A stretch of 64,000 nucleotides of DNA from Actinomycetes bacterium. GTDB taxonomy: Bacteria > Actinomycetota > Acidimicrobiia > Acidimicrobiales > Ilumatobacteraceae. The stretch lies in contig JAKOUY010000023.1 in NCBI GenBank assembly GCA_029782355.1, positions 1 through 64,000 of the forward strand, written 5' to 3'. The first letter of the stretch is position 1; each line of letters opens with the position of its first letter. The translations under genes were made by a program, and so were the position numbers. The notes below the pieces were generated by a model. It did not search any database and was not told the DNA's origin. It saw nothing but the letters and a program-made list of their open reading frames with translations. Shown one piece after another: positions 52,691 to 61,574 of the stretch.

Positions 52691-53938
52691 ATGCGCGTCG
52701 GACCGCAACCCCTCGACCCGACCGCCCCCCGCCACGGGCCGCTGGCCGGGGTGCGTGTCCTGGCCATGGAGCAGATGCAGGCCCTGCCGTTCGGCACCCA
52801 GCTGCTGGCTCGACTGGGAGCCGACGTCGTCAAGGTCGAGCACCCGGGCACGGGCGATCTCGGGCGCGGCTCGCTGCCGGCGATGACCGATCAGGCCGGC
52901 CGGCGCGCCGGGGCGACGTTCCTGCGCAACAACCTCGGCAAGCGCTCCATCTGCGTCGACCTGAAGGCTCCCGCCGGGCGCGACTTGATCCTCCGGCTGG
53001 CCCCGCACTTCGACATCGTCGGCGAGAACTTCAAGGGCGGGGCGGCCGCGAAGATGGGCCTCGGCTACGACGACGTCCGGGCCGTCCACCCGGCCGTCAT
53101 CTACGTCTCGGTGTCCGGGTTCGGCAACTCGGTGCCCAGCCCGTACGCCGGTTGGCCGGCCTACGCCGCCATCGCCGAGGCGATGAGCGGGATGTACGAC
53201 TGGAAGCGTCCGAGCGACGTGCCGCCGAACCCGTCTCCCGTGGGTGCCCTCGGCGACATCGGGACCTCGCTGTTCGGAGTCATCGGCGTACTTGCCGCCC
53301 TGCACCACCGCGACCGCACCGGCGAGGGCGGCTACGTCGACGTCGCCATGTTCGATGCGATGACCGCCTTCGCCGACGTCGTCGCCAACTACTGGTCGAT
53401 GGGCGAGCGCCCCGACCCGCGGGCCGGGTTGAGCATGATCCTCGACGGCTTCCAGGCCGGCACCGGCTGGTTCATCGTCCAGGTCGGCCGGGAGCACGAG
53501 TTCGAGCGCCTGGCCCGCCTGGTCGGCCGACCGGAGTGGCTGGACGATCCACGCTTCGCCACCCGCCAGGGCTGGCGGGCGAACATCGACGTGCTCCGCC
53601 AGGGCGTGTCCGAGTGGGCCCGGCCGATGACCAACGTCGAGGCCTGCCATGCGCTGGCCACGGCCGGCATCGCCGCCGGCCCGGTGCTGAGCGCGGCCCA
53701 GGTGATCGACGACCCGCACCTGCGCGCCCGGGACATGATCGTCGAGGTGGAGCGCACCGACGGTGTCGCCGACCCCGTCGTGGTGCCCGGCAACCCCGTC
53801 CGCCTGGTGGGCGTGGAGCCGCAGCCCGATACCCGCCCGCCGTTGCAGGGCGAGCACACCGATGCGGTGCTGTCCACCGAGCTCGGCCTGTCGGTCGAGG
53901 AGCTCGCCGACCTGCGTGCCGGCGGGGTGATCGGGTGA
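52691..53938 (+). CDS. CaiB/BaiF family CoA-transferase
   Basis: 415 residues. Family III pattern: GPLAGVRVLAMEQMQALPFGTQLLARLGADVVKVEHP, GKRSICVDLKAPAGRD and VSGFGNSVP. The catalytic Asp expected in the GDIGTSLFG motif is present. Unlike the racemase at 15515, it lacks the HDINY motif and is longer, so true CoA transfer (or CoA-ester lyase support) is more likely. Overlaps the P450 gene by 4 nt (GTGA). The leader contains palindrome array 2. Confidence 0.88.
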   Translation: MRVGPQPLDPTAPRHGPLAGVRVLAMEQMQALPFGTQLLARLGADVVKVEHPGTGDLGRGSLPAMTDQAGRRAGATFLRNNLGKRSICVDLKAPAGRDLILRLAPHFDIVGENFKGGAAAKMGLGYDDVRAVHPAVIYVSVSGFGNSVPSPYAGWPAYAAIAEAMSGMYDWKRPSDVPPNPSPVGALGDIGTSLFGVIGVLAALHHRDRTGEGGYVDVAMFDAMTAFADVVANYWSMGERPDPRAGLSMILDGFQAGTGWFIVQVGREHEFERLARLVGRPEWLDDPRFATRQGWRANIDVLRQGVSEWARPMTNVEACHALATAGIAAGPVLSAAQVIDDPHLRARDMIVEVERTDGVADPVVVPGNPVRLVGVEPQPDTRPPLQGEHTDAVLSTELGLSVEELADLRAGGVIG

Positions 53939-55140
53939 GCGGGTCGGCCGGCGCGGCGGCGCCCGATTGGTCGATGCAGGACGCCCTCGATCGTGACCTG
54001 TACCGCGACGACCCGCATCCCTACTTCACCTGGCTGCGGGCCAACCGCCCGGTGCACCGCGACCCGAACGGCGTATGGCTGGTGACCAAGCTCGAGGACG
54101 TCAAGTGGTGCGAGCGCCAGCCGGCGATCTTCAGCAGCGCCAAGGGTTCGCGTCCCAACGGCACCGCCCAGCCGTCGCTCATCGACAGCGACGACCCATG
54201 GCACGCCGCCCAGCGGCGGCTGGTGGCGGAGGGCTTCACCCACCGGCAGATGCGTGCCTACGAGGAGCACGTCCGCGTCGTGGCCACCGAACTGGTCGAT
54301 CGGATCGCCGGGACCGGGTCGTGCGATGTCGTCGCCGACATCGCCCGGCCCCTGCCGATGACCCTGATCGGGGAGATGCTCGGGGCCCCGGAGGCGGACT
54401 ACGACCGCCTGCAGCACTGGAGCGACGTGATGATCGCCGGCTCGGACAAGCCGGAGTACGTCACCGACGAGATCATGGCCGCGGCGCTCGCGTACCACGA
54501 GTACATCAGCAGGGTCATCGAGGACCGCCGCGCCCACCCGGCCGACGACCTGATCAGCGCGCTGGTCCACGGCGATGCCGACGGCGTGCCACTGGATCAC
54601 GCCCATCTGGTCGGCAACTCGTTGCTGCTGCTGGTGGGTGGCAACGAGACCACCCGCAACGTCATCGCCGGTGGGCTGCACGCCATGCTGGCCCATCCCG
54701 AACAGCTGGCCATCGCCCGGGCCTCGCTGGAGGCCGGCGACCTGGCCCCGGCGGTGCTGGAGGAATGCTTGCGCTGGGTGAGCCCGATCAACCACATGAA
54801 CCGGGTGACGACGACCGAGGTCGAGGTGCGCGGCACCACCATCCCGGCCGACTCGCAGGTGCTGATGGTGTACGCCTCGGCGAACCGTGACGAGGAGGTC
54901 TTCGATCGCCCGTTCGCCTTCGACGTCACCCGGCACCCCAACCCGCACCTGGCCTTCGGCTTCGGCCCGCACCTGTGCCTGGGCAACCAGCTGGCCCGCC
55001 TCGAGCTGCGCGTCGTGCTGTCCGAGGTCCTCGGCCGGCTGCACCACCTGCGCCTGGCCGACCCGGACGTGCCCCCGACCTACACCCATTCGTCGTTCGT
55101 CCGCGGCATCACGGCGCTGCCCGTGCAGTTCGACGCCTGA
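53935..55140 (+). CDS. Cytochrome P450
   Basis: 401 residues from GTG 53935. I-helix oxygen-binding motif VGGNETTRNVI, K-helix ExxR in EECLRWVSP, and heme-binding loop FGFGPHLCLGNQLAR with Cys348. Its style (GGNETT, HLAFGFGPHLCLG) is that of actinobacterial CYP125/CYP142/CYP124-related sterol and fatty-acid hydroxylases. It needs a ferredoxin and reductase from elsewhere; none is adjacent. Cotranscribed with the CoA-transferase, and the MerB-like gene follows by 18 nt. Confidence 0.93.
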   Translation: MSGSAGAAAPDWSMQDALDRDLYRDDPHPYFTWLRANRPVHRDPNGVWLVTKLEDVKWCERQPAIFSSAKGSRPNGTAQPSLIDSDDPWHAAQRRLVAEGFTHRQMRAYEEHVRVVATELVDRIAGTGSCDVVADIARPLPMTLIGEMLGAPEADYDRLQHWSDVMIAGSDKPEYVTDEIMAAALAYHEYISRVIEDRRAHPADDLISALVHGDADGVPLDHAHLVGNSLLLLVGGNETTRNVIAGGLHAMLAHPEQLAIARASLEAGDLAPAVLEECLRWVSPINHMNRVTTTEVEVRGTTIPADSQVLMVYASANRDEEVFDRPFAFDVTRHPNPHLAFGFGPHLCLGNQLARLELRVVLSEVLGRLHHLRLADPDVPPTYTHSSFVRGITALPVQFDA

Positions 55141-55158
55141 CCGATCGGAGCAGCAGTC

Positions 55159-55884
55159 GTGGCCCAGTACGTCCCTCGCCTGGAGTGGAGCGAGCGAGCC
55201 CTCCAGGCCCGCCAGTTCATCTTCGACTTCTGGGCCGAGCACGGCCGCGGCCCGAACCTCCGCCAGGCGCACGAGGGGACCGGCCTGTCCCGGCGCGACC
55301 TGGTCCAGGCCTACAAGGAGCTGCAGACCGGCATCGTCATGGTGGTCGACCAGGACTCGCCCAACTGCGACATCATCAAGATCCCGCCGTACTCGTCGTT
55401 CCCCAGCCAGGTCGAGATGTACCTCGACGACCGCTTCCACAGCTTCATCGGCTGCGCTCACGAGGCCGTGGCCGTGTCGAAGATGCCGCACTTCGCCGGC
55501 AGGGAGCTGCGCCTGGAGACCTACTGCGCTTGCTGCCTGGAGCCGATGTCGTTCCGCTCACGGGAGTTCGAGGTCATCCAGACCAGCCACGCCAACCCGC
55601 TCGTGCACTGGTCGTCGCCGCTGTGGGACTGGGTGCACGAGGACATGAAGTCGATGTGCGATCACGTCAACATGGTGATCGACGCCGACCACGCCCTGGC
55701 CTTCGAGCGACAGATCGGCCGGCGTGGCATCCTGTTCACGCTGGAGCAGGTGCGCACGTTCGTCGAGCCGTCGATCGGGGTGCGCGGGTGGGACTACCAC
55801 TGGCCGAGCATCACGATGAACCCGGAGGGGCTGATCGCCCACTTCCGCCATCTGGGCATCGACTTGTCGCCCTGGGGGCTGTAG
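55159..55884 (+). CDS. Alkylmercury lyase (MerB)-like protein
   Basis: 241 residues from GTG 55159 with CGGAG upstream. An N-terminal winged-helix segment (ALQARQFIFDFWAEHGRGPNLRQ..., LSRRDLVQAYKEL) precedes a MerB-like core. The three catalytic residues of MerB (Cys96, Asp99, Cys159) map to Cys99 and Glu102 in FIGCAHEAV and Cys167 in MKSMCDHVN, so one Asp is changed to Glu. A CACC cluster is at 123-126. No other mer gene lies in the window, and it follows a P450, so a role in organomercury resistance is uncertain; binding of another substrate is possible. Confidence 0.75.
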   Translation: MAQYVPRLEWSERALQARQFIFDFWAEHGRGPNLRQAHEGTGLSRRDLVQAYKELQTGIVMVVDQDSPNCDIIKIPPYSSFPSQVEMYLDDRFHSFIGCAHEAVAVSKMPHFAGRELRLETYCACCLEPMSFRSREFEVIQTSHANPLVHWSSPLWDWVHEDMKSMCDHVNMVIDADHALAFERQIGRRGILFTLEQVRTFVEPSIGVRGWDYHWPSITMNPEGLIAHFRHLGIDLSPWGL

Positions 55885-55888
55885 GGCT

Positions 55889-56272
55889 TCAGGACGAGAT
55901 CGTCGAGGTCAGCGCGTCGCGTGCCGCCCGGTAGTCGTCCGGGCTGATCTCGCCGCGAGCCAGCCGCTCGGCCAGGATCGACTCGGCCGAAGCCGTGGGC
56001 GATGGTGGCGCCGCCGCGGGGGCGCCGGGAGCGGCGGCCGTCGTCGGTCGCCGGCGAGCCAGCCACCAGGTCAGCAGGATCGCGCCCACCAGGATGACCA
56101 GGAAGATGGCGAGGCGCAGCCAGCCACGGTGGCCGCCCATCCGCCCGCCAAAGCGCCCGCGGCCGAAGTCGCCGTCTCCGGGCCCACCCATGCCCTGCGC
56201 CAGGGCCGACCCACCGCTGAGCAGGGCCAGCCCACAGCCCACCGTGATCGCTGTCGTCATCCGTCGGGTCAT
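55889..56272 (-). CDS. Small membrane protein with SHOCT domain
   Basis: 127 residues. Signal-like N-terminus TTAITVGCGLALLSGGSALAQG, then a Gly/Arg-rich stretch and a transmembrane helix WLRLAIFLVILVGAILLTWWLA. A Pro/Ala linker leads to the C-terminal SHOCT motif ESILAERLARGEISPDDYRAARDAL. SHOCT proteins are common in actinomycetes and often mediate oligomerisation; role unknown. It converges with the MerB-like gene 4 bp away and is preceded by the MFS gene on the same strand, with only 4 nt between. Confidence 0.87.
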   Translation of the reverse strand: MTRRMTTAITVGCGLALLSGGSALAQGMGGPGDGDFGRGRFGGRMGGHRGWLRLAIFLVILVGAILLTWWLARRRPTTAAAPGAPAAAPPSPTASAESILAERLARGEISPDDYRAARDALTSTISS

Positions 56273-56276
56273 GACA

Positions 56277-57560
56277 TCACCGTAGGGCGGGGGACACCCG
56301 AGCGTGGTGAGAATCCGGTGTGAACCGTCCGAGGACCCGCAGCGCGCCACGCTGGACGAGGATCACGGCGGCCACCAGCATCAGCGCCCCGGCCAGGATG
56401 ACGGCGACGCGCATGCCGAGCACGTCCCCGGTCCAGCCGAGGACGAACGAGCCCAGCTGGATCCCGGCGAGGATGGCCAGCAGGTAGAAGCTCATCACCC
56501 GGCCGCGCAGTTCGTCGGGGACGTACGACTGGATGAAGCTGTTCACCGACACCGCGTTCAGCACGTGGGCGATGCCAGCAAGGAAGTACCCGACCACGCC
56601 CACGGCGACGTGGTGGGTGCTGGCGATCAGCAACGGGGCGACCGTGTACAGGCCGAGTACGGCGGACATGATGGCCGGCAGGCGGCGTCGGTCGGCGATC
56701 AGCCGCCGGGCGAAGCCGGCCGACACCAGCCCGCCGACTCCGAGGGCGACGAGGAGGACGGCGCTGTCGTTCGACGGGCGGCCGAGGATCCGCTTGGCGA
56801 TGGCCGGGGCGACGAACTGGAAGCTCTGCCCGAGCGTGGCCGTCAGCAGGGAGAAGAGCACGATCAGTCGCAGCCCGCGCTCGCGCCACACGTACGCCGC
56901 GCCACCACGCACGGCCTCCCGCGCCGTGGTGCCGGCGGCGACGACCGCGTTGCGCGGCGTGCGGATCACCGCCAGGACGGCGACGGGGAGGACGAAGGTG
57001 AGGGCGTTGATGGCAATCGCCCAGCCGACGCCGAAGTGGCTGACGACGAAGGCCGCGGCCGCCGGACCGGCAGCTCGGGCGAGGGTGAACTGCAGGGTGT
57101 TCAGCCGGACGGCGTCGAGCAGCGCCTCGGGCGGCGCCAGGCTGGGCACGAACGCCTGCCAGGTCGGGCTCTGGAAGCCGGTGGCCACCCCGCCGACGAA
57201 GCCCACGGCGAGGATCGCCCCCGGGGTGAGGCGGTGGGTGTGGTAGAGCCACCAGAGCACGCCCGCCGCCAGGAGCTGCACGGTCTGTGTGGCCAGCAGG
57301 ATGTGGCGCCGATCGATCCGGTCGCACAGCACGCCGGCCGGCACCGCCAGGGCCACCGCCGGCGCCATGCTGGCGACGGTCGACAGGCCGAGCCAGGTCG
57401 ACTGGTGGGTCAGGTCGAACAGCACGATCGGCACGGCGACGAGCTGCATCCAGCCGGCGGCGTTGGAGATCGACGCAGCCACGAAGAAGGCGGCGAAGCG
57501 CGGCGAGCGCAACGCCGATTCCCGCCCGCCGCGACGTTCTTGTCGTGACCAGAACCTCAC
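56277..57560 (-). CDS. MFS transporter of the MFS_3/enterobactin-exporter type
   Basis: 427 residues from GTG 57560. The start LRSPRFAAFFVAASISNAAGWMQLVAVPIVLFDLT is typical of this family, which has twelve helices. GVLCDRIDRRHILLATQ is the intracellular loop signature, and ELRGRVMSFYLLA the second-half one. Such transporters export siderophores, antibiotics or lipophilic compounds. Adjacent to the SHOCT protein and downstream of the MaoC gene with a 52-bp gap. Confidence 0.88.
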   Translation of the reverse strand: MRFWSRQERRGGRESALRSPRFAAFFVAASISNAAGWMQLVAVPIVLFDLTHQSTWLGLSTVASMAPAVALAVPAGVLCDRIDRRHILLATQTVQLLAAGVLWWLYHTHRLTPGAILAVGFVGGVATGFQSPTWQAFVPSLAPPEALLDAVRLNTLQFTLARAAGPAAAAFVVSHFGVGWAIAINALTFVLPVAVLAVIRTPRNAVVAAGTTAREAVRGGAAYVWRERGLRLIVLFSLLTATLGQSFQFVAPAIAKRILGRPSNDSAVLLVALGVGGLVSAGFARRLIADRRRLPAIMSAVLGLYTVAPLLIASTHHVAVGVVGYFLAGIAHVLNAVSVNSFIQSYVPDELRGRVMSFYLLAILAGIQLGSFVLGWTGDVLGMRVAVILAGALMLVAAVILVQRGALRVLGRFTPDSHHARVSPALR

Positions 57561-57612
57561 AGTGGCGAATCGGTCACGACAGGAATGGTGAGGGGTGGGG
57601 GGCGGTGCCGGG

Positions 57613-58071
57613 TCACCCCGCCAGCCACCTCGACAGGGACTCGATGACGCACGCCGGCTTGGGGTTGCCGTCGACCTCGATGGTGATCCGCACGAGGGTC
57701 TGCACGCCGCCCGGTACGTCGGTGACCTCGACCAGTTCGCCGCCGCCGCGGATGCGGTCACCCACCCGGACGGGGCTCATGAACCGGACCTTGTTGGTCC
57801 CGTAGTTGAGACCCATGCCGACGCCGTCGACCTGCAGGATCTGGGGCAGGAACAGGTTGGAGAGCGACAGGGTCAGGTAGCCGTGGGCGATGGGAGCGCC
57901 GAACGGGCCGGCGGTGGCGCGCTCGACATCGACGTGGATCCACTGGTGGTCCCCGGTGGCGTCGGCGAAGCGGTTGACCCGCTCCTGATCCATCGTCAGC
58001 CAGTCGCTGTAGCCGAGGTGCCGCCCGGCGGCGCCGCGGATCTCGTCGATCCCATGGAGGACGGTGGCCAT
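57613..58071 (-). CDS. MaoC-like (R)-specific enoyl-CoA hydratase/dehydratase
   Basis: 152 residues, single hot-dog domain. The hydratase-2 motif is clear: FADATGDHQWIHVDVERATAGPFGAPIAHGYLTLSL with the catalytic Asp and His. Predicted to hydrate a 2-enoyl-CoA. Its ATG overlaps the IpdC stop by one base (TGATG), making it the last gene of the echA20-ipdA-ipdB-ipdC-maoC operon, so it probably acts on a ring C/D degradation intermediate (inference). Confidence 0.92.
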   Translation of the reverse strand: MATVLHGIDEIRGAAGRHLGYSDWLTMDQERVNRFADATGDHQWIHVDVERATAGPFGAPIAHGYLTLSLSNLFLPQILQVDGVGMGLNYGTNKVRFMSPVRVGDRIRGGGELVEVTDVPGGVQTLVRITIEVDGNPKPACVIESLSRWLAG

Positions 58072-59144
58072 CACGGTTCCTTTCCGGCCAGGCCGGCCAA
58101 CGTGGCCTCGGCCTCGGCGATGATCCGCTCGATCAGTTCCCGGCACGATGGCAGATCGTCGATCACCCCGACGACCTGGCCGCTGGCCATCACCCCGCTG
58201 TCGACCTTGCCGTCGACCAGCGCCGCCTTCAGGAGCATCGGCGTGTTCGCCGCCATCAGCGTCTGGGTCCAGCTCAGCTCGCCGGCGGCCCGCATCGCCA
58301 GGCCCTCGCGCAGCATCTGGCGCAGCGGGATGCCGGTCAGGTTGCGGAAGCGCAGGGCGTTGGCCGCCGCCCGGGGCAGCGCCAGGAGCTTGCCTCGTCC
58401 CGACTCGAGCTGGTCGATGAGCGCGGTGTTCAGCACCCGGTGGGGGACTCCGTCGACCTGGGTGGTCACGGTGGTCTCGGTCACTGACGTGCCCAGGTAG
58501 ACGTCCTTGACGGCCTGGGGCACCGCTGAGTCGCTGGTCAGGAGGAACCGGGTACCCATGGCGATGCCGGCGGCGCCGTAGGCCAGGGCGGCCACCAGGC
58601 CACGCCCGTCGAAGAACCCGCCGGCGGCGATGACCGGCACGCGTCCGGCGACGGCGTCGACGACCTGGGGAAGCAGGATCGTGGTCGGCACGCTGCCGGT
58701 GTGCCCACCGCCCTCACCGCCCTGCACCAGGACGGCGTCGACGCCCCAGGCCAGGACCTTCTCGGCATGGCGCTTGGCCCCGATCGACGGAATCACCTTG
58801 ACGCCGGCCTGCTGCAGCCGGGCGATCAGCGCTTCCTTCGGCGCCTGGGCGAACGAGGCGACGCGCACCCCCTGGTCGATCACGAGGGCGATGCGCTCGT
58901 CGATGTCGTGGGCGTCGGCGCGCAGGTTGACGCCGAAGGGTCGGGTGGTGCGCGACGTGACCTCGGCCACCGCGGCACGAAGCTGGGCGAAGTCCATGGT
59001 CGCGCTGGCGAGGATGCCGAGCGCGCCGGCGTTCGCCGTGGCGGACACGAGGCGTGGACCGGCCACCCAGCCCATGCCGGTCTGGACGATGGGGACCTCG
59101 ATGCCGGCCAGGTCGCACAGCGACGTGTGCAGGCGGGGGTTCAC
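58071..59144 (-). CDS. ipdC: NPD-family flavoprotein, IpdC of the steroid ring C/D pathway
   Basis: 357 residues from GTG 59144 (GTGA overlap with ipdB). Nitronate monooxygenase-like TIM barrel with IVQTGMGWVAGPRL, GVNLRAD, LVQGGEGGGHTGSV and IAAGGFFDGRGL, which bind FMN. In Mycobacterium, IpdC is a flavin enzyme needed for degradation of the C/D-ring propionate intermediate and lies directly after ipdAB. The same order echA20-ipdA-ipdB-ipdC here supports the assignment. Confidence 0.9.
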   Translation of the reverse strand: MNPRLHTSLCDLAGIEVPIVQTGMGWVAGPRLVSATANAGALGILASATMDFAQLRAAVAEVTSRTTRPFGVNLRADAHDIDERIALVIDQGVRVASFAQAPKEALIARLQQAGVKVIPSIGAKRHAEKVLAWGVDAVLVQGGEGGGHTGSVPTTILLPQVVDAVAGRVPVIAAGGFFDGRGLVAALAYGAAGIAMGTRFLLTSDSAVPQAVKDVYLGTSVTETTVTTQVDGVPHRVLNTALIDQLESGRGKLLALPRAAANALRFRNLTGIPLRQMLREGLAMRAAGELSWTQTLMAANTPMLLKAALVDGKVDSGVMASGQVVGVIDDLPSCRELIERIIAEAEATLAGLAGKEP

Positions 59145-59887
59145 GGGTTGGGGACCTCGCGCAACCGCACCCCGCGGGGATCGAGGCGGGCGATGACGGC
59201 CAGCTGCTCGTCCGACGGCAGTGGCGTGCCGGGCACCTCGGCCGGTACGTCGAGCTCGAAGCCGGTGGCGGCGACCACGTCGTCGACGGCGACGCCGGGA
59301 TGCACGCTGCGCAGCCGCATCCGCCGCTCGTCGTTGGCGAAGTCGAGCACCGCCAGGTTGGTGATCACCCGGCGCAACTCGTGCATGCCGGCCACCGTCG
59401 GTCCCAGCGCCGCAGCCCGGTCGTAGCCCAGCCCGCTGACCATGTCGACCTGGCTGCGGAAGACCTTCGGGTTGTGCCCGGGGATCCAGAAGCTGACGGT
59501 GTGGTTGATGGTGTTGCCCGGGCCGCCGCGCACGCCGAGCAGCTGGGCCGTTGGCCTGGCCCACGGCCCGATGTTGGCGATGTTCGTGTTGCCCCGGGCG
59601 TCGATCTGGGAGGCGCCCATCATCACGTGGCGACGCCCGCCCCACAGGGTGTCGAACACGCTGCGGAACGGGATCCACCCCTCGATCAGCTTGTCGGTCC
59701 CGCCGATCGGCAGCTCGTTGGCGACGAAGAACGCTTCACCGTCGCTGACCAGGAGGTCGGGCTCGGTGGTGCTCCGTGCCAGGCGAGCGCCCAGCATCGG
59801 GATGGTGCCCATGCCGGAGGCGAAGATCTCGCCGTCGCCGCGGAACGCCTCGGCGGCGGCGCAGATGACGATGTCGGCGAGGTTCAC
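59141..59887 (-). CDS. ipdB: CoA-transferase-like beta subunit, IpdB of the ring C-opening hydrolase
   Basis: 248 residues from GTG 59887, which overlaps the ipdA stop by GTGA; ATG 59905 would add six residues. Class I CoA-transferase fold: GDGEIFASGMGTIPMLGARLA, DLLVSDGEAFFV, HVMMGASQIDARGNTNIANIG and GVAVDDVVAATGFEL. IpdAB is established in Mycobacterium and Rhodococcus as a hydrolase that opens the last steroid ring (COCHEA-CoA) rather than a CoA-transferase. Order and overlap with ipdA make a heterodimer very likely. Confidence 0.9.
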   Translation of the reverse strand: MNLADIVICAAAEAFRGDGEIFASGMGTIPMLGARLARSTTEPDLLVSDGEAFFVANELPIGGTDKLIEGWIPFRSVFDTLWGGRRHVMMGASQIDARGNTNIANIGPWARPTAQLLGVRGGPGNTINHTVSFWIPGHNPKVFRSQVDMVSGLGYDRAAALGPTVAGMHELRRVITNLAVLDFANDERRMRLRSVHPGVAVDDVVAATGFELDVPAEVPGTPLPSDEQLAVIARLDPRGVRLREVPNP

Positions 59888-60756
59888 GACTGCTCGTTCC
59901 TCCATGCGGCCACCGCCGCCTGATAGTCGGCCTCCGAGCCACCGAGGAACCGGCCGGCGAACGCCTGCCACTGCTCGGGGTCGGCGGCCGCCGCGGCGTA
60001 GGCCTTCTGGAACCGCTCGTCGCGCTCGTAGTCCGGTTGGCAGTTGGTGAAGTGGGCGCCGTTGGGGGCCTCGATGACCCCGTCGACCATCGAGCGGTTG
60101 ATCCGCAAGGTGTGGAAGCTGCCTTCGGCCAGCAGGTCCGCCGTGTCGACCACCCGCTCGCAGGACACGAAGCGGTGACCGGGTCGGGCGGCCCCGAGGA
60201 ACAGATCGTCGAAGTACAGATCCGGGCCGAGGAACTGGGCATTGCCGCGGGCGTCGGCCCGGTTCAGGTGGACGAAGGCGGCGTCGAGCGGCAGCGCCGG
60301 CACGGCCAGCAGCTCCTCGCCATCGGCGTACGGCGAGCGCACCGTGCGCAGCGACGGGTTGGTCTCCATCACCCCGGAGCCGAGCCCGGCTCGGGTCGGC
60401 AGGAACGGCAGGCGCAGCGAGGCGGCGTACAGCGCCCACTGCAGCATGCCCTCGTCGTACTCGACGCACTCGGGGATCGTCCCGGTCTGGCGAGCGATGC
60501 GGAAGTGCGGTTCGAGGGCGATCGAGTCCAGCGAGACGAAGCCGTACACCAGCTTGCGGATCTTGCCGGCGGCGGCCAGCAGGCCGACGTCCGGGCCGCC
60601 GTAGGCGACGATCGTCAGGTCGGCCAGGTCGCTGCGCAGCAGGGCACGCACCAGGGACATCGGCTTGCGCCGGCTGCCCCACCCACCGATGCCGATGGTC
60701 ATCCCGCTGGACAGGGTGGCGACGGCGTCGTCCTCGGTCATCCGCTTGTCGGTCAC
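59884..60756 (-). CDS. ipdA: CoA-transferase-like alpha subunit, IpdA of the ring C-opening hydrolase
   Basis: 290 residues. Very similar in pattern to mycobacterial IpdA: GMTIGIGGWGSRRKPMSLVRALLRSD, VAYGGPDVGLLAAAGK, FVSLDSIALEP, LPFLPTRAGLGSGV and DAAFVHLNRADARGNAQFLGPD. The acidic EYDEGML segment lies where the functional Glu of IpdA is expected. Partner of IpdB, with a 4-nt overlap on each side, within the echA20 operon. Confidence 0.93.
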   Translation of the reverse strand: MTDKRMTEDDAVATLSSGMTIGIGGWGSRRKPMSLVRALLRSDLADLTIVAYGGPDVGLLAAAGKIRKLVYGFVSLDSIALEPHFRIARQTGTIPECVEYDEGMLQWALYAASLRLPFLPTRAGLGSGVMETNPSLRTVRSPYADGEELLAVPALPLDAAFVHLNRADARGNAQFLGPDLYFDDLFLGAARPGHRFVSCERVVDTADLLAEGSFHTLRINRSMVDGVIEAPNGAHFTNCQPDYERDERFQKAYAAAAADPEQWQAFAGRFLGGSEADYQAAVAAWRNEQS

Positions 60757-61511
60757 GTGCGTTCCGCCTTGGTGGTCCCGGCGAAGTCGTCGCGCAGCTC
60801 GTCACTGACCCCGCTGAGGTTGAGCTCGAAGGTGAAGCCCTGCTCGTAGCGGTAGCTGCGCTTGACGTCCCACAGGTCGATCCCGTTGAGGCTCTGCTTG
60901 GCGGCCCGGATCACCACCGGCGACTTGTCGGCGATGGTCGTCGCCACCGCCAGGGCGGCCTCGACCAACTCGGCGCGGGGTACGACCCGCAGCACGCTGC
61001 CCCAGGCGTGCAATTGGGCGGCGGTGGCGGTCTGGCTGGTGTACACCATCGCCCGCATCTGGTGCTGGGGGACCAGTCGGGCCAGGTGGGTGGCCGCGCC
61101 GAGCGCGCCGCGATCCACCTCGGGCAGTCCGAAGTAGGCGTCGTCGCTGGCGATGATGACGTCGGCGTTGCCGCACAGCCCGATGCCACCGCCCACGCAG
61201 AAGCCGTGCACCGCGGCGATCACCGGGACCGCGCAGTCGTAGACCGCGGCGAAGGCGGCGAAGCAGCCCTTGTTGGCTCCGATCAGGGCGTCGAAACCAG
61301 TCGTGTGCTGCATCTCCTTGATGTCCACGCCGGCGTTGAAGCCGCGCCCCTCGGCGCGCAGCACCACGGCGCGGGTCGCCGGGTCGGCACCGGCGGCGGC
61401 GACCACCTCGGCCAGCTCGAACCACTGGGCCACGGTCAGGGCGTTGACGGGCGGGCAGTCCATGACGATCTGGGCGATGCCGCGATCGTCGGTGGTCGAG
61501 GTGATCGGCAC
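60753..61511 (-). CDS. echA20: Crotonase-family ring D hydrolase, EchA20
   Basis: 252 residues. Nearly every block of mycobacterial EchA20 is present: MPITSTT start, CPPVNALTVAQWFELA, GRGFNAGVDIKEMQ, NKGCFAAFAAVYDCAVPVIAAVHGFCVGGGIGL, ASDDAYFGLPEVDRGALGAATHLARLVPQH and EQGFTFELNLSGVSDE. EchA20 is established to hydrolytically open ring D of HIEC-CoA in cholesterol degradation. First gene of the ipd operon and divergent from an SDR, as in Mycobacterium tuberculosis. Confidence 0.95.
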   Translation of the reverse strand: MPITSTTDDRGIAQIVMDCPPVNALTVAQWFELAEVVAAAGADPATRAVVLRAEGRGFNAGVDIKEMQHTTGFDALIGANKGCFAAFAAVYDCAVPVIAAVHGFCVGGGIGLCGNADVIIASDDAYFGLPEVDRGALGAATHLARLVPQHQMRAMVYTSQTATAAQLHAWGSVLRVVPRAELVEAALAVATTIADKSPVVIRAAKQSLNGIDLWDVKRSYRYEQGFTFELNLSGVSDELRDDFAGTTKAERT

Positions 61512-61526
61512 GTTCCGAGACTACGG

Positions 61527-61549
61527 GTTTCTGACGTCACGTCAGAAAC
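61527..61549. promoter_or_regulatory. TetR-type operator, copy A (core TCTGACG-n3-CGTCAGA)
   Basis: Perfect inverted repeat with 11-bp arms (GTTTCTGACGT / ACGTCAGAAAC) around one central C, in the 63-bp gap between divergent echA20 and the SDR gene. The 17-bp core matches copy B at 47115-47141. It is unlike the KstR2 box (AnCAAGnnCTTGnT) that controls this locus in mycobacteria, so a different repressor is implied. Confidence 0.85.
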
Positions 61550-61574
61550 GGTGCGCGTCGTAGGCTGCGGACCC

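Noticed and set aside
61527-61549. KstR2 binding box
   Set aside because: The KstR2 consensus AnCAAGnnCTTGnT is not present; the palindrome is of a different sequence.
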